Shown piece after piece: positions 38,401 through 47,350 of a DNA stretch of 64,000 nt. The stretch covers positions 94,157,963 to 94,221,962 of the forward strand of contig CM048554.1 in the NCBI GenBank assembly GCA_026413225.1, in the 5' to 3' direction. The position numbers were made by a program, and so were the translations under genes. Source of the stretch: Otis tarda (taxonomy: Eukaryota; Chordata; Aves; Otidiformes; Otididae). The notes under the pieces are model-generated. The model made no database searches. It had not been told where the DNA came from and was given only the letters and a program-made list of their open reading frames with translations. How positions within the stretch are numbered: position 1 is the first letter of the stretch; each line of letters starts with the position of its first letter.

Positions 38401-41400
38401 AATCAAATGCTAATAAAATCCATATATTGCAAAAGTTACAATATAATGCCAGTATTTTTAATTCAGGAAAGACAGAAAATTAGACGATACTATAATCTCA
38501 AACCACTTTTTTTTTGTCTGCTTTTTATACGTATAGGATGGACGTGTGAACAATCTGCTCTGATATTTGAGAATTATTTCTAACTAAATCAATCTTATCA
38601 AGCAGCCAGAATTCTGCCGAGTCGAGATCCCTCTCAATACTCTGAGCAAGCCTGGTTCTGGTACTGGCATTTTCAGGATTCTTTCACCGCCATTTCACTC
38701 ATCGGCTATATAAAGGGCCACAGAAAAAGATGGAATCGTCATCTGAAAAGTCTTTACTAAAAAGGCCACTTACTTTTCCCAAGTGTTATACACTACAGCT
38801 GCTGTGAAAGACGTGCTGTGTCTGTTTAATGTAATCATATGTCACAATGGTTTGGTCTTACTGTACACACCTCTTTTATTAACAGAATCTGTGATTCAAA
38901 CATAGGTTTTCATGGATAATCATTTGTGCTCCTTTTAACCATTTATCCTTTCTATGGAAGCATTTTGGTCTATTATATTCACATTTTTTTTCTTCTTTTT
39001 TGGCATAAAATTATATGCTGTAATCTTGTAAGATTCTTGCTTTCCCTAAAGACATTCTATAATATTTAGAAAGTGGGCAAAATGCCAATAAAAAGATACA
39101 AAAAAAAAAAGTGCTTGCGGGTAAGGCTTGGACTGTTAACGGTACACAGTTATTTTGATTTTTCTTTCCAGTGTATTAAAGTTTCATTATTTCCCTTTCA
39201 TTATCTTTGATTAATCTTTTTATAGTATAACATACATGGAGCCGATGCAATATACAACAGCGTGTGACAAGTAACAAAAAACTAATCTAATTTTAACCTT
39301 CACTGCCTGCATATATGTTTTTTTTGTCCTTGTAGCATTAGAATTGCTAATCTGCCTGTAGCTGAGACCTACACCAAGCACTGCAAAGTCCCATCAATAC
39401 ATGAGAAACCATATTTGGTTTTGAAAGCTGAACTGAAATAGCTTGGATCTGGGGGCAAGAAAAGGCTTACTAAAGCCTTCAGGAAAGTCTACAGCACAGT
39501 TAGACAACAGGTTTTGTCCCCCTCATTCAATATGTCGTACCTCATTCCAAGAGAATTTAAAGGAAGTTTTGCTTTCTGATGATATTCCTGTTCCGAATTC
39601 TGATATCCGTATTTCCGTTGGTCTCTAGTCTTCAGCACAAATACTCTATCAGTTTTAGGAGAATACCTAAAATTGTAGGTACAAAGAAGTGTGAAGAAAA
39701 GCAAGGGAACCCTGAGTCTTGGCAGTGTTGCCATATTTTAAGGAATATGCATTTAAAGGAAAATCAAAGCTGGAGGGTGAGGGGGGATAGTGTATCTGAA
39801 GGGTCTCACAGGGAAATGAAACAGGGAAGAAAGGACATAATTTTATGAGAAATATTTACACTGGAAGCACTGTCTTCTAGTTAACAATTGTTCTCTGGAA
39901 GTCAAAGATGATGATACAAGAAAACCAAGACTAAGAACATGACAAAACCACACTTCTGTAATTTTTTTTTTTTTAAATGCCTTGTCTGGACATGAAAACT
40001 ACTCATGTCTGAGAGATCAGAGGCCAGAGCCACAAAAGGACTTTTAATAATGCAACTTGTAAAAATGTTTGATGTAAGATAGAGAAGTGATTCTAGCAAA
40101 CATCTTCTGCACCAGCCTACTGGACTGGGACTTAAATGGGAAGCCTACTAAGCAGCAGGTGGATCCAAACAGTTTCAGGTAATGAGAAGCCCAGTTTAGT
40201 CCACAAAAAGTAACAACTCAGGAACTGTTCTGGGGAAAACAGACATGCCCAAAACCTTTTGGACAAATAAAAATATTGGTGGGGATTACCTACTCCTTGA
40301 CTTTATATCTCAAAGTTCAGCCTTAGCCCCACTTTCAGCCTGTAGGTGCTTATGTAAAGCCTAAAAACAGGACTGAAAGAGCTTAGCAAGAAGCTAAGGA
40401 GCAGGACATCTAGGCTAGGCACCACAAGTATTAAGACTTAGAGAAAACCACCGACACTGCTTTGAGAATGACTTTCATGTGGGTCATGCATTAAGCCAGA
40501 CAGAGGACAGCCTGTTTGTGTCTTACTGAGATTTAAGCGTGGAGAAGCACAGGGTGTTGTACGAGAGTCTTTAGGACAGAAATTTAGGCACTTGTGGATT
40601 CTAGTAGAAGAAATAGTCTTCTGGGTAGAAAGCACACTGAAGAAAAGTGGGGGTTCAGAGGGTACTGTTGACTGAGTTTTGATTTGAGGCACCTAAAACC
40701 TCTTTGGGTTTCAGACCCAGAGCCCAGATCCTTTACTGCTTTGTGCTTCGTGTAGTCATTTCAAGTTTTGCTAAATGGCTTAATAATTTCTAGCAGTGCC
40801 TTGGAGCCAAAACAGCTGATTCTTGTAAATCAAAGTTACTATAAAATTGAAAGAACACTGTTAGTTCAAGAAACTGCTTTACTTGTTTGCCTGTTTTAAA
40901 CCCCAGAGATACATTATGACACGTCCCCTGATGGATCTACTTATTTTAATATTGTAGTCTGCCTTGTAAAAACAACAAATCAAAACCCAAACCACTTCTG
41001 TGCTACCACTAGAACAGCTTGGAGCTTTTAACTGACAAGAGGGTTTTGGTTTTTTTTTTTGCATTCATAAGTATATTAATGTTCCCCTCAGCATGTTTGG
41101 TTTCATTGTATTAACATCTCAGAATTGTTTCTATAGACAGGGAAAAAGAGAGAAGCCAGCTGGTATTTCAGAGAAATTGTCAGTATGAAAGTTAATCAGG
41201 TTCAATAATAGTTGAAAGTAATTTCAGGTAATATTTTTCTATCGGGTATGGTACTACAGCAACTTAACCTGACCTCAGGTGGGGCTGTTACATCCTTACT
41301 CTCCTCTCTCAAAGCCAGAAATACCCCTTACACCACATCATCCACAGTGCTGGCTCCTCCTGCTTCTGTGGGCAGCTCATCCCAGGAAGTGAATGATCAG

Positions 41401-41697
41401 AAAAGGGTTCCTACTAAAAATATAAACTAAATAGGTTTTACTGGTTCTTTATACAAACTGCCCATGTCCAATGGGTGGTTTGCCAGTGCGGTGAAAGGTG
41501 CGTGGGCTGGGAGGAAAACTCTGAGCGGCTGTGGCTGATGGTCACTTAAACTGGCATGAAAAATGTCTGCCTAAGCAGTTCTGTGATTTTACACTGTCAG
41601 TGGTGACCTGCTGCAGAGGTGATCCATGTTATCGTCCACAAGCTGGTGAGAACCCTGGTTTTGTAATACCTGGTGCTATTCAAGCAAGCGGAGTTAG
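32401..41697. other. 9.3 kb of AT-rich DNA, no gene recognised
   Basis: Mostly AT-rich with many A and T runs (for example near 35,092, 38,218, 39,101 and 39,961). Open frames reach 84 codons at most and show no motif. No LINE, LTR or RNA gene is evident. The segment 35,240-35,640 has a slightly different composition and could be an old unrecognised repeat. Confidence 0.6.
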
Positions 41698-41703
41698 TTA
41701 CTC

Positions 41704-42128
41704 TGCGAGCGATGGAGGAACGTACGACAAAACACCCAATATGAATAACAAGCGTAGTTCCATTTATTAGTCCCGGATGCCCATATTTATATTGCTAAGA
41801 TAAAATATGCCTACTAGTCATTGCATGATTGGCTTAAGCTCTAATGGTTACATTTGCATATCCCTTCTACTTGCAATTAGCTAACCTGGAAAGTCCGTTA
41901 ACTTGGAAAGTCCCATACTTTTCATGTTTTCACTTTCTCAAAGTTATTTACGATCTTCTTCAAGGTTGCTTTGTTTACTTTCTCACAGGCAGCCTCATTA
42001 TTTTCTCACAGGTGGCTTCAGTACTTTCTCACAGGCAGCTTCAGTGATATCCTTGAGGCCTGCTGCTCACAGACATAACAATTCCATTCGGTCTGGATTG
42101 TTCACTAAGTGTCCCTGATACTCCAACA
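41704..42128 (-). repeat. 3' LTR of the endogenous retrovirus
   Basis: A 425-bp direct repeat that on the minus strand starts TGTTGGAGTATC and ends GCTCGCA (TG...CA ends). It differs from the 5' LTR at five positions only (41,711, 41,713, 41,725, 41,745, 41,749), all transitions and all in the last 46 bp of U5. It contains the TATAAATA box (41,784-41,791 complement), AATAAA (41,763-41,768 complement), two kappaB-like sites and three 23-bp repeats in U3 (41,979-42,047). Confidence 0.98.
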
Positions 42129-42130
42129 AA

Positions 42131-42141
42131 TCCCCCTTTTT
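42131..42141 (-). other. Polypurine tract next to the 3' LTR
   Basis: On the minus strand AAAAAGGGGGA followed by TT directly precedes the LTR start TGTTGG. This is the expected place and composition for the plus-strand primer of reverse transcription. Confidence 0.9.
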
Positions 42142-42183
42142 GTTTTGAACAATCCAGACCCACTTATGCGCTATAACAAAAAA

Positions 42184-42445
42184 TCAATGGCTGCTAGATT
42201 CTGCAAAAATATCATGACGCATGCTATCCATGTCTTCTAATAATCCTGATAACATGCTAGAGGTTAAATTCCTTTGCTTTTGTGCCCAACAAGCTGATTT
42301 ATTTAAGTTAGCTAAAGTTTTTGCAGTTGCTGCCCAAGGAAAAAATAAAGATAATGCTATTCGCTCAGCTGTACCTAACAGGGTTAAATTGCTGTCACAA
42401 TGGGGAGTCAATACTTTTAGCAATCCTCTTGCTCAAGTATGATTC
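42184..42445 (-). pseudogene. Envelope TM fragment d (N-terminal ectodomain)
   Basis: The minus-strand frame 42,423-42,184 has a hydrophobic start (LSLFFPWAATAKTLANLN) and a heptad-like region (SGLLEDMDSMRHDI). A +1 shift then leads into a short LQN..AAID-type motif characteristic of retroviral TM ectodomains. It then stops and runs into the polypurine tract, so the rest of TM is lost here. It overlaps in content with fragment a at 43.7-43.97 kb, meaning the same TM part occurs twice in this provirus. Confidence 0.7.
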
Positions 42446-42577
42446 TATAATGTTCTCATAGGTGGAGCAAACATTATCAATTTTCCAAAATAACATGGTC
42501 CTCCCATGGCCCTTTTTGGTACTCCTGACCTTATTTTACTACAATATCAACTAGGTTCATGTAGGCCTCTACTGAAT

Positions 42578-42604
42578 CTCCCCTTTTTTTTTTTTTTTTT
42601 TTTT
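42578..42604 (-). repeat. Internal purine tract resembling a second polypurine tract
   Basis: On the minus strand about 21 A is followed by GGGGAGAT. It lies just after a short tail-like peptide frame, as a genuine polypurine tract would. The A run is expanded. Confidence 0.7.
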
Positions 42605-42800
42605 ATGAGCCAGATTGCCTGTATTGAGTTGTCAATCATTTTTTGCAAGCATGGTATGTTATGCCTAGTATGATGCCTAGTATCACAATTCCGATTTTAA
42701 CCAAGGACAGCAACCACCCAGTTATGCCACACACAAGCTTAGTTAATAAAATTACTGATCACACGTTATACATATTCATGATTACGAAGCAAAGCTAAGT
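42605..42800 (-). pseudogene. Envelope TM fragment c (membrane anchor and tail)
   Basis: The minus strand encodes a Trp-containing pre-anchor segment followed by an Ile/Leu/Gly-rich membrane segment (SLVKIGIVILGIILGI) and, after a stop and frame change, a short tail that ends at the purine tract 42,578-42,604. Sequence before it (42,800-43,070) has no clear reading frame and on the minus strand starts TGTGGTATTTTCC directly after another purine tract, so part of it may be old LTR sequence. Confidence 0.55.
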
Positions 42801-43076
42801 TTCACTACCTTCTAGTAATTTTCTACTATAACATTTTTCTACTATTATAGATATAACAACTCCAGTAACTTTCTTATCTACAAGAGCAATGACTAGTTTT
42901 CTGCAGGCCTCTGTTGAAACAAGCCATAAATTCTGCTAACAATGTTTTGTATCTTAAAGCTTCCCTTCTCATTCCATGGCTTTCTTCCTGAGAGCATGAT
43001 TGCATTCGTCCCCCAAGGTCGGTGTGCTTTCACTGATACCGTACTGACTCAGTGAAAGTCCAGGAAAATACCACAT

Positions 43077-43089
43077 CTCCCCCTTCTTT
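43077..43089 (-). other. Internal polypurine-tract-like site
   Basis: On the minus strand AAAGAAGGGGGAG lies right after the end of TM fragment b and is followed by ATGTGGTATTTTCC, which has the TG start expected of a U3. This looks like the original env-polypurine-LTR junction of one ancestor. Confidence 0.6.
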
Positions 43090-43414
43090 GTTTATGAGAA
43101 GAGGCTTGTTTCAACGCTTTATCTATTAAAGTCTGCACACATTTTAAGACACAGAATTTAGATCAAAATACATATATAAAAGGAATGAATAAGCATCCTA
43201 CAGCTATTAGTAACAAGCTTATATCAAGTCACCAAAAGATTTCTGAATATATCAAAACCATCACTTTGTTGCTGTTTTTGTACTCCTTTTTGCAAGTTTT
43301 GAATACTTTTGTGAATAGATTCCGAATGATCAGACAGATTCATGCAGCAAAGCCCATCAAAATCCTGACAATCATGATTTTGTGCTAATAATAAAAAATC
43401 TACTACTGATCTAT
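43090..43414 (-). pseudogene. Envelope TM fragment b (CX6CC, second heptad, anchor)
   Basis: The minus strand encodes a CX6CC motif (CQDFDGLCC, 43,344-43,370), the conserved disulphide knot of gamma-type TM subunits also found in some betaretroviruses. It is followed by [17 protein letters not shown] (a heptad region) and then, after stops, a membrane-anchor-like stretch and a basic tail ending at the purine tract 43,077-43,089. It is the continuation of fragment a, from which it is separated by a foreign insert of about 294 bp. Confidence 0.8.
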
Positions 43415-43708
43415 TCTGTTACCAACCCGACTACGCCAAAGACACCGCTGAGCAAGAGGATGGTTATCAGCCGGGTCAGAGCAGAGAAGGGAGGCAGGCG
43501 CAGCACCTTCAGGGCGTCCCCTGTTGTAAATAAAGTGTGCTCTGGGTCTGTCCTCTCCCCTTCGCTCCGAGCCACCTCTGTTTATCCCCTCAGCAGATTC
43601 AGAGGAAGAGTACTGACCAGGTGTTGCTGCATGCGTGGCCAGCACATACAACAAGGCCTGACTAGACGTTGCTGCATGCGTGGCCAGCGCATGCAACAAG
43701 GCCTGTCA
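43415..43708 (+). mobile_element. GC-rich foreign insert within env TM, origin unknown
   Basis: This block of about 294 bp separates two TM halves that would otherwise be adjacent. On the plus strand it starts TGTTACC and ends CTGTCA, contains GTAAATAAAGTGTGCTCTGG (AATAAA at 43,529-43,534 followed by GT-rich sequence), and ends with two 45-bp tandem units. The polyadenylation-like signal and TG...CA ends suggest a short LTR or LTR piece on the plus strand, but no target duplication is visible. The minus-strand ORF of 98 codons through it has no recognised motif. Confidence 0.5.
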
Positions 43709-43710
43709 AA
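43623..43710. repeat. Two 45-bp tandem units, each containing a palindrome
   Basis: Units start at 43,623 and 43,668 with GTTGCTGCATGCGTGGCCAG. In the second unit 43,669-43,699 is nearly self-complementary (TTGCTGCATGCG ... CGCATGCAACAA around GGCC), so it can fold into a long hairpin. In the first unit the right arm has lost some pairing (ACATACAACAA). Confidence 0.85.
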
Positions 43711-43975
43711 TATGTGCTCTGTTCTGTGCAGTTCTGTTTTGTAAAGTAGCATTGTGTATAGAATCTACATCAATTAACAGCGTTGATAGTGCCGATGCAG
43801 TTGTATTTATTTGCTTAGCAAGCCAACAGTCCAATTTATTTAGCGTAGTTAATGCCTAGGCACTTGCCACACCAGGTGTAAAGACTGAAGCAGCAATAAT
43901 TTTACTTAGTTTCCAAAACTCTGTATTATCTTGGCAACCAGATTCAATGCTATGTATGCTTCGTTTAGGTCTTTT
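43709..43975 (-). pseudogene. Envelope SU/TM junction and TM fragment a
   Basis: On the minus strand an RPKR furin-type cleavage site (43,961-43,972) is followed by the TM N-terminus, with a hydrophobic stretch (IIAASVFTPGVA) and a heptad region ending in an LQNRTA motif near 43,740. A stop codon interrupts the hydrophobic part. Nearly all of the surface subunit upstream is missing or unreadable (43,975-44,160 has several stops). The fragment ends at the foreign insert. Confidence 0.75.
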
Positions 43976-44158
43976 ATGCTGTCTGGATTTTGATATGTGC
44001 TCGCATGATTACATCATGCTGTGTCGTTGCAATGTACAGATCTTAAAGCATTTACAATCATTACCCCTCTAGAAACATTAGCTCTTGAATAGTTAAAAAA
44101 AAATATATAGACAGAAGTCCATCTTTACTGATCCCAAAAAGTTCCGTCTTTTGTAGTT

Positions 44159-44350
44159 TTAGCACTCAGCACTCGTGGTTGCTGCTGTTTTACACAGAGT
44201 TGCCGTCCTACCGGTATCTGGCAGGTCAACCAAACATGTTCTGAAATACCCACAGATGATACAGACAGGAATCCACTTGTTTACTGCTCCTGCAAAGACA
44301 TAAGCGTATCCCTTCCCCCATGTTATAAGAGGGAACGGTCCTTCCACTTA
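44159..44350 (-). pseudogene. pol remnant: integrase C-terminal DNA-binding domain end
   Basis: The minus strand reads WKGPFPLITWGKGYAYVF and then NKWIPV, which fits the SH3-like C-terminal domain of betaretroviral and lentiviral integrases (a tryptophan-containing strand, LTWGRGYA-type strand, then WVP). The frame continues about 40 codons to a stop at 44,159 with no obvious relation to integrase, probably the pol-env overlap. This is the only piece of pol I find. Everything from nucleocapsid to the integrase core is missing. Confidence 0.75.
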
Positions 44351-44720
44351 TACAAAGCTCGACTCAGACAGGACTATCTGTTAACCATGTCAGGGATGTT
44401 GGGGTGGGGGTGCCTGGCGGCGGCTGTGACCCCAGGCATACAGGAGGAAAGAAAACTAAAACCTGAGGTTTAAGACAAAAATAGGGAGGGATCCTTAAAG
44501 CCACCGCTACAAGCAAAACAGACCATCACTAAGACCAAAGCAGGATAATGAAAAAAGGGAACAAGACAACCTCCCCCCACTCCTCCCTCTTCCCGGGCTT
44601 AACACCATCTCCACCTCCCTCCCCTGCCCCCTGAGCGGGACAGGGATGGGGGCGGGGGGTGGGAAGAGGGAATGGGGGTTACAGACAGTTAATCACACAC
44701 CGCTTTATTGATATCAACGG
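44351..44720 (-). other. ERV deletion-junction segment, not assigned
   Basis: This lies between the gag and integrase remnants. On the minus strand it holds AATAAAGCGG near 44,705, then a strongly strand-asymmetric part (44,565-44,680) with G-runs on both strands, then a mixed sequence with no long frame. It replaces several kilobases of pol. I cannot tell whether it is retroviral noncoding sequence or foreign filler. Confidence 0.5.
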
Positions 44721-46376
44721 TTTAACTGCTGCACCTACAGCAGCAGCCATGACTGTAGCCTTTTTTTTTTTTTCTTTTCCTTTTTTTTTTCTCTTTTTTT
44801 TTCCTTTTTTTTTTTAACATTCGCTCGGCAGCTTCCAGCAGTTGCTCTGTAGTAGATCCTTTTGGCAGCACACTAAGGGCTCTCTTAGTTTTTTTCATTA
44901 GCATTATTAAAGGCAAGCATATCTAAGAACTTTGCTTTCATGTCGTCATCCAGATCAGGGTGAGCCATAATTGCAGTGTGCAACCGATCAATAAATTTCC
45001 CATAGGTTCTGTGGGACCTTGCCTTACTGACGTAAAGGCAGGTCCGGACTTTTCATCGTGCACCCTAGCAAGCGCTCTATAAGCCAAATCTTGGCCCAGT
45101 TGTAACACTTCGGTAGCAAATTGCGCTTGCCAATCAGATCGTGTGTGGGGTCCCACTCCCATCAGCATTTGAGTTTGCACCCCGAATAATGGATCACCCT
45201 GTTGTCGAGGCGATGCAGCTGCCCTATCACAAGCAGTCTCCCAATGCTGAAAGAACTGCAGCTGCTGTGACAGTAGCAAAAGCATCTGGACAATCATTCT
45301 AATATCATAAGGAGCTAACAACTGTGACAAAAAGAAAAAATATGCTGCAACACAGGCCGAGTATATGATGATTTAGCCCATACTGAGTAACTGCACTTTT
45401 AGCTTCCTTCAATATTTTCCAGTCTAATGCTTTCCACACACTTTTCCCAGTATTATCAGTCACAACTGGAAATGCCATGGGAAAAGGCTGTCCTTCTATC
45501 ACGGCATCTCGAATCACCCCTTTCCACCGCGCTGTTGGATTCGGATCCCCGGCCCCTCCCGCCGGCGTCCCTTGCAAAGGTGCAAAAAGGCTGATCTCAC
45601 CCGATGCTCCGTTCGGAACGAATCGGTTGGACGCTGGCAGGTCTCGATGTGGTACAGGTGAAGGAGTTGAATTTTTCAGTGACCCTTCTAGGCGAACCTT
45701 TAGGGCTTCCAGCCTTTTTAGCGTCTCTTGCAGCTGTGCGTCCTTCAAGCTGGATGAATGTTCACCCCCCTCTTCCTCACGCCGTGGTGGCAGGGAAGAA
45801 GGTGGTAACGGGGGATAAACCGGAGCTGTTGGCGCCGGCGAAAAGGCTTGTGACTCTGAGCCTGCACTGGTGCAGCGTGGCGGGGTGCCTGGCGGTGGTA
45901 CATCTGATGGTGGTGAAAAGTCTTTCGCAGTTTTTCCCTCTGGTGCCCGCATATCTATAGTTATAGCGGCTGTGGCTGCAGTTCCTGGAGTCCTTGCTGG
46001 GGCTCGAACCCCCCCACCCTTAGCATGAGCCGGGGCGGCGGCAGGGCTCGTTAAACCCAAGAACAGCATGCTGGTAGCGGAGGTGGACCCGTCGGCTGGA
46101 GTTAAGGCCGCAAAAGCAGATGCAGCAACTGAACGCTCGGCTTTCATGCTTATCAATGTTTCGTTAATTAGCTTCCACACGGTGGAGATCCCTTACTTAT
46201 TTCATCCCACAGCTTTTTTCTTATTTTTTTCCATGTTGAGAGTTCAAAAGGATCATCAGCTGTGGGGATTAATTCTCTTTTCTTTGGCCACTGCAGCAAA
46301 GCTTCTAGGACAGCCAAGTCATAACTCAGTCCTCTCATAGAGAGCATAATAATTCTAGGGCTACCTCCTTTTCCAT
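44720..46376 (-). pseudogene. gag: gag remnant (matrix, PTAP region, capsid), multiple frameshifts
   Basis: A gag start ATG is at 46,374-46,376 (complement), just downstream of the tandem array. It opens a short frame that shifts into matrix sequence (ELSTWKKIRKKLWDEISKG), then shifts again into the longest frame (46,180-45,305, 291 codons). This frame has a Pro/Ala-rich region with a PTAP late-domain motif (45,821-45,832) and a coiled-coil-like LQETLKRLEALKVRLEG. It continues to a betaretrovirus-type capsid start (FPVVTDNTGKSVWKALDW). A further shift near 45,330-45,390 leads to the 130-codon frame with QMLMGVGP and the major homology region (TSVRQGPTEP near 45,004-45,036). Another shift follows inside the homology region. 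The last part (44,916-44,816, KRALSVLPKG) is capsid C-terminus and enters an A-rich tract. Zinc knuckles are absent. Confidence 0.9.
44761..44815 (-). repeat. A-rich tract within gag (minus strand)
   Basis: About 55 nt on the minus strand with only A and scattered G, right after the last capsid-like residues. In the gag frame it reads as a Lys/Arg run of about 18 residues. This is probably expansion of a shorter A-rich segment. Confidence 0.9.
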
Positions 46377-46391
46377 TATTGCCGGCAGTTT

Positions 46392-46744
46392 CACAATTGG
46401 CACTCCCTGATTAAGGCACCCCTTTTTTCCCTTGATTAAGTACTCACAATTGGTGCTCCCTGATTAAGGCACCCTTTTTTTTCCCTTGATTAAGTACTCA
46501 CAATTGGTGCTCCCTGATTAAGGCACCCCTTTTTTCCTTGATTAAGTACTCACAATTGGTGCTCCCTGATTAAGGCACCCCTCTTTTCCCTTGATTAAGT
46601 ACTCACAATTGGTGCTCCCTGATTAAGGCACCCCTTTTTTCCTTGATTAAGTACTCACAATTGGTGCTCCCTGATTAAGGCACCCCTTTTTTCCCTTGAT
46701 TAAGTACTCACAATTGGTGCTCCCTGATTAAGGCACCCCTTTTT
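46392..46744 (-). repeat. Seven-copy 52-54-bp tandem array in the ERV leader
   Basis: The repeat CACAATTGGTGCTCCCTGAT begins at 46,392, 46,445, 46,499, 46,551, 46,604, 46,656 and 46,709, giving six full units and one partial. Units vary mainly in the length of a T run (5-8) and one GTGCT/CACT change in the first. Each unit has GGTGC and GCACC arms separated by 12 bp, which could form a small hairpin. The array lies between primer binding site and gag ATG, where the packaging signal of retroviruses is normally found. Confidence 0.97.
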
Positions 46745-46905
46745 GCAGCTTGTCCTGTAGCCCTGGCAGACGGCGAACCCCTGTTTCAACGGTTCAGGCT
46801 CTGGATCGTCACATCTGAAGGACAAATGCGTAGTCGATCTTGCCCCCCGGTCGCTGCTCCCGGTGCTTCTCTGCCTCCGCCGCTCCGATAGCAGTGTCTT
46901 CTAGA
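46745..46905 (-). other. ERV 5' leader proximal to the primer binding site
   Basis: About 160 bp of GC-richer noncoding sequence between the primer binding site and the tandem array. No long ORF and no confident splice donor are seen. Confidence 0.7.
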
Positions 46906-46923
46906 GTCCCTGTTTGGGCGCCA
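46906..46923 (-). other. Primer binding site, tRNA-Lys type
   Basis: On the minus strand TGGCGCCCAAACAGGGAC follows the 5' LTR after a two-base spacer. It matches the 3' end complement of tRNA-Lys3 (TGGCGCCCGAACAGGGAC) at 17 of 18 positions. The one mismatch is a CG to CA change, as expected of methylated CpG decay. Confidence 0.93.
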
Positions 46924-46925
46924 TT

Positions 46926-47350
46926 TGCGAGCAACGGAGGAACGTATGACAAAACACCCAATATGAGTAATAAGCGTAGTTCCATTTATTAGTCCCGGAT
47001 GCCCATATTTATATTGCTAAGATAAAATATGCCTACTAGTCATTGCATGATTGGCTTAAGCTCTAATGGTTACATTTGCATATCCCTTCTACTTGCAATT
47101 AGCTAACCTGGAAAGTCCGTTAACTTGGAAAGTCCCATACTTTTCATGTTTTCACTTTCTCAAAGTTATTTACGATCTTCTTCAAGGTTGCTTTGTTTAC
47201 TTTCTCACAGGCAGCCTCATTATTTTCTCACAGGTGGCTTCAGTACTTTCTCACAGGCAGCTTCAGTGATATCCTTGAGGCCTGCTGCTCACAGACATAA
47301 CAATTCCATTCGGTCTGGATTGTTCACTAAGTGTCCCTGATACTCCAACA
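46926..47350 (-). repeat. 5' LTR of the endogenous retrovirus
   Basis: This 425-bp LTR is identical to the copy at 41,704-42,128 except at five transitions near its U5 end. On the minus strand the U3 has three 23-bp repeats (47,201-47,269, CCTGTGAGAAA core), then one exact GGGACTTTCC (47,127-47,136 complement) and one CGGACTTTCC (47,110-47,119 complement). These are followed by a TATAAATA box (47,006-47,013 complement) and AATAAA (46,985-46,990 complement). Transcription would start around 46,975-46,985 and run leftwards. Confidence 0.98.
47006..47136 (-). promoter_or_regulatory. LTR core promoter with two kappaB-like sites
   Basis: GGGACTTTCC and CGGACTTTCC lie 7 bp apart about 97-114 bp upstream of TATAAATA on the minus strand. 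The arrangement of paired kappaB-like sites upstream of a TATA box resembles inducible retroviral LTRs. Whether NF-kappaB binds it is inference from the motif. Confidence 0.6.

Noticed and set aside
41844..42118. Small ORFs repeated exactly at 47,066-47,340.
   Set aside because: They are antisense chance frames inside the two LTR copies. Their identity only reflects LTR identity.
45998..46014. GGGGCTCGAACCCC resembles a tRNA T-arm / B box.
   Set aside because: It lies within the gag frame. No acceptor stem, D-arm or anticodon arm can be placed around it.
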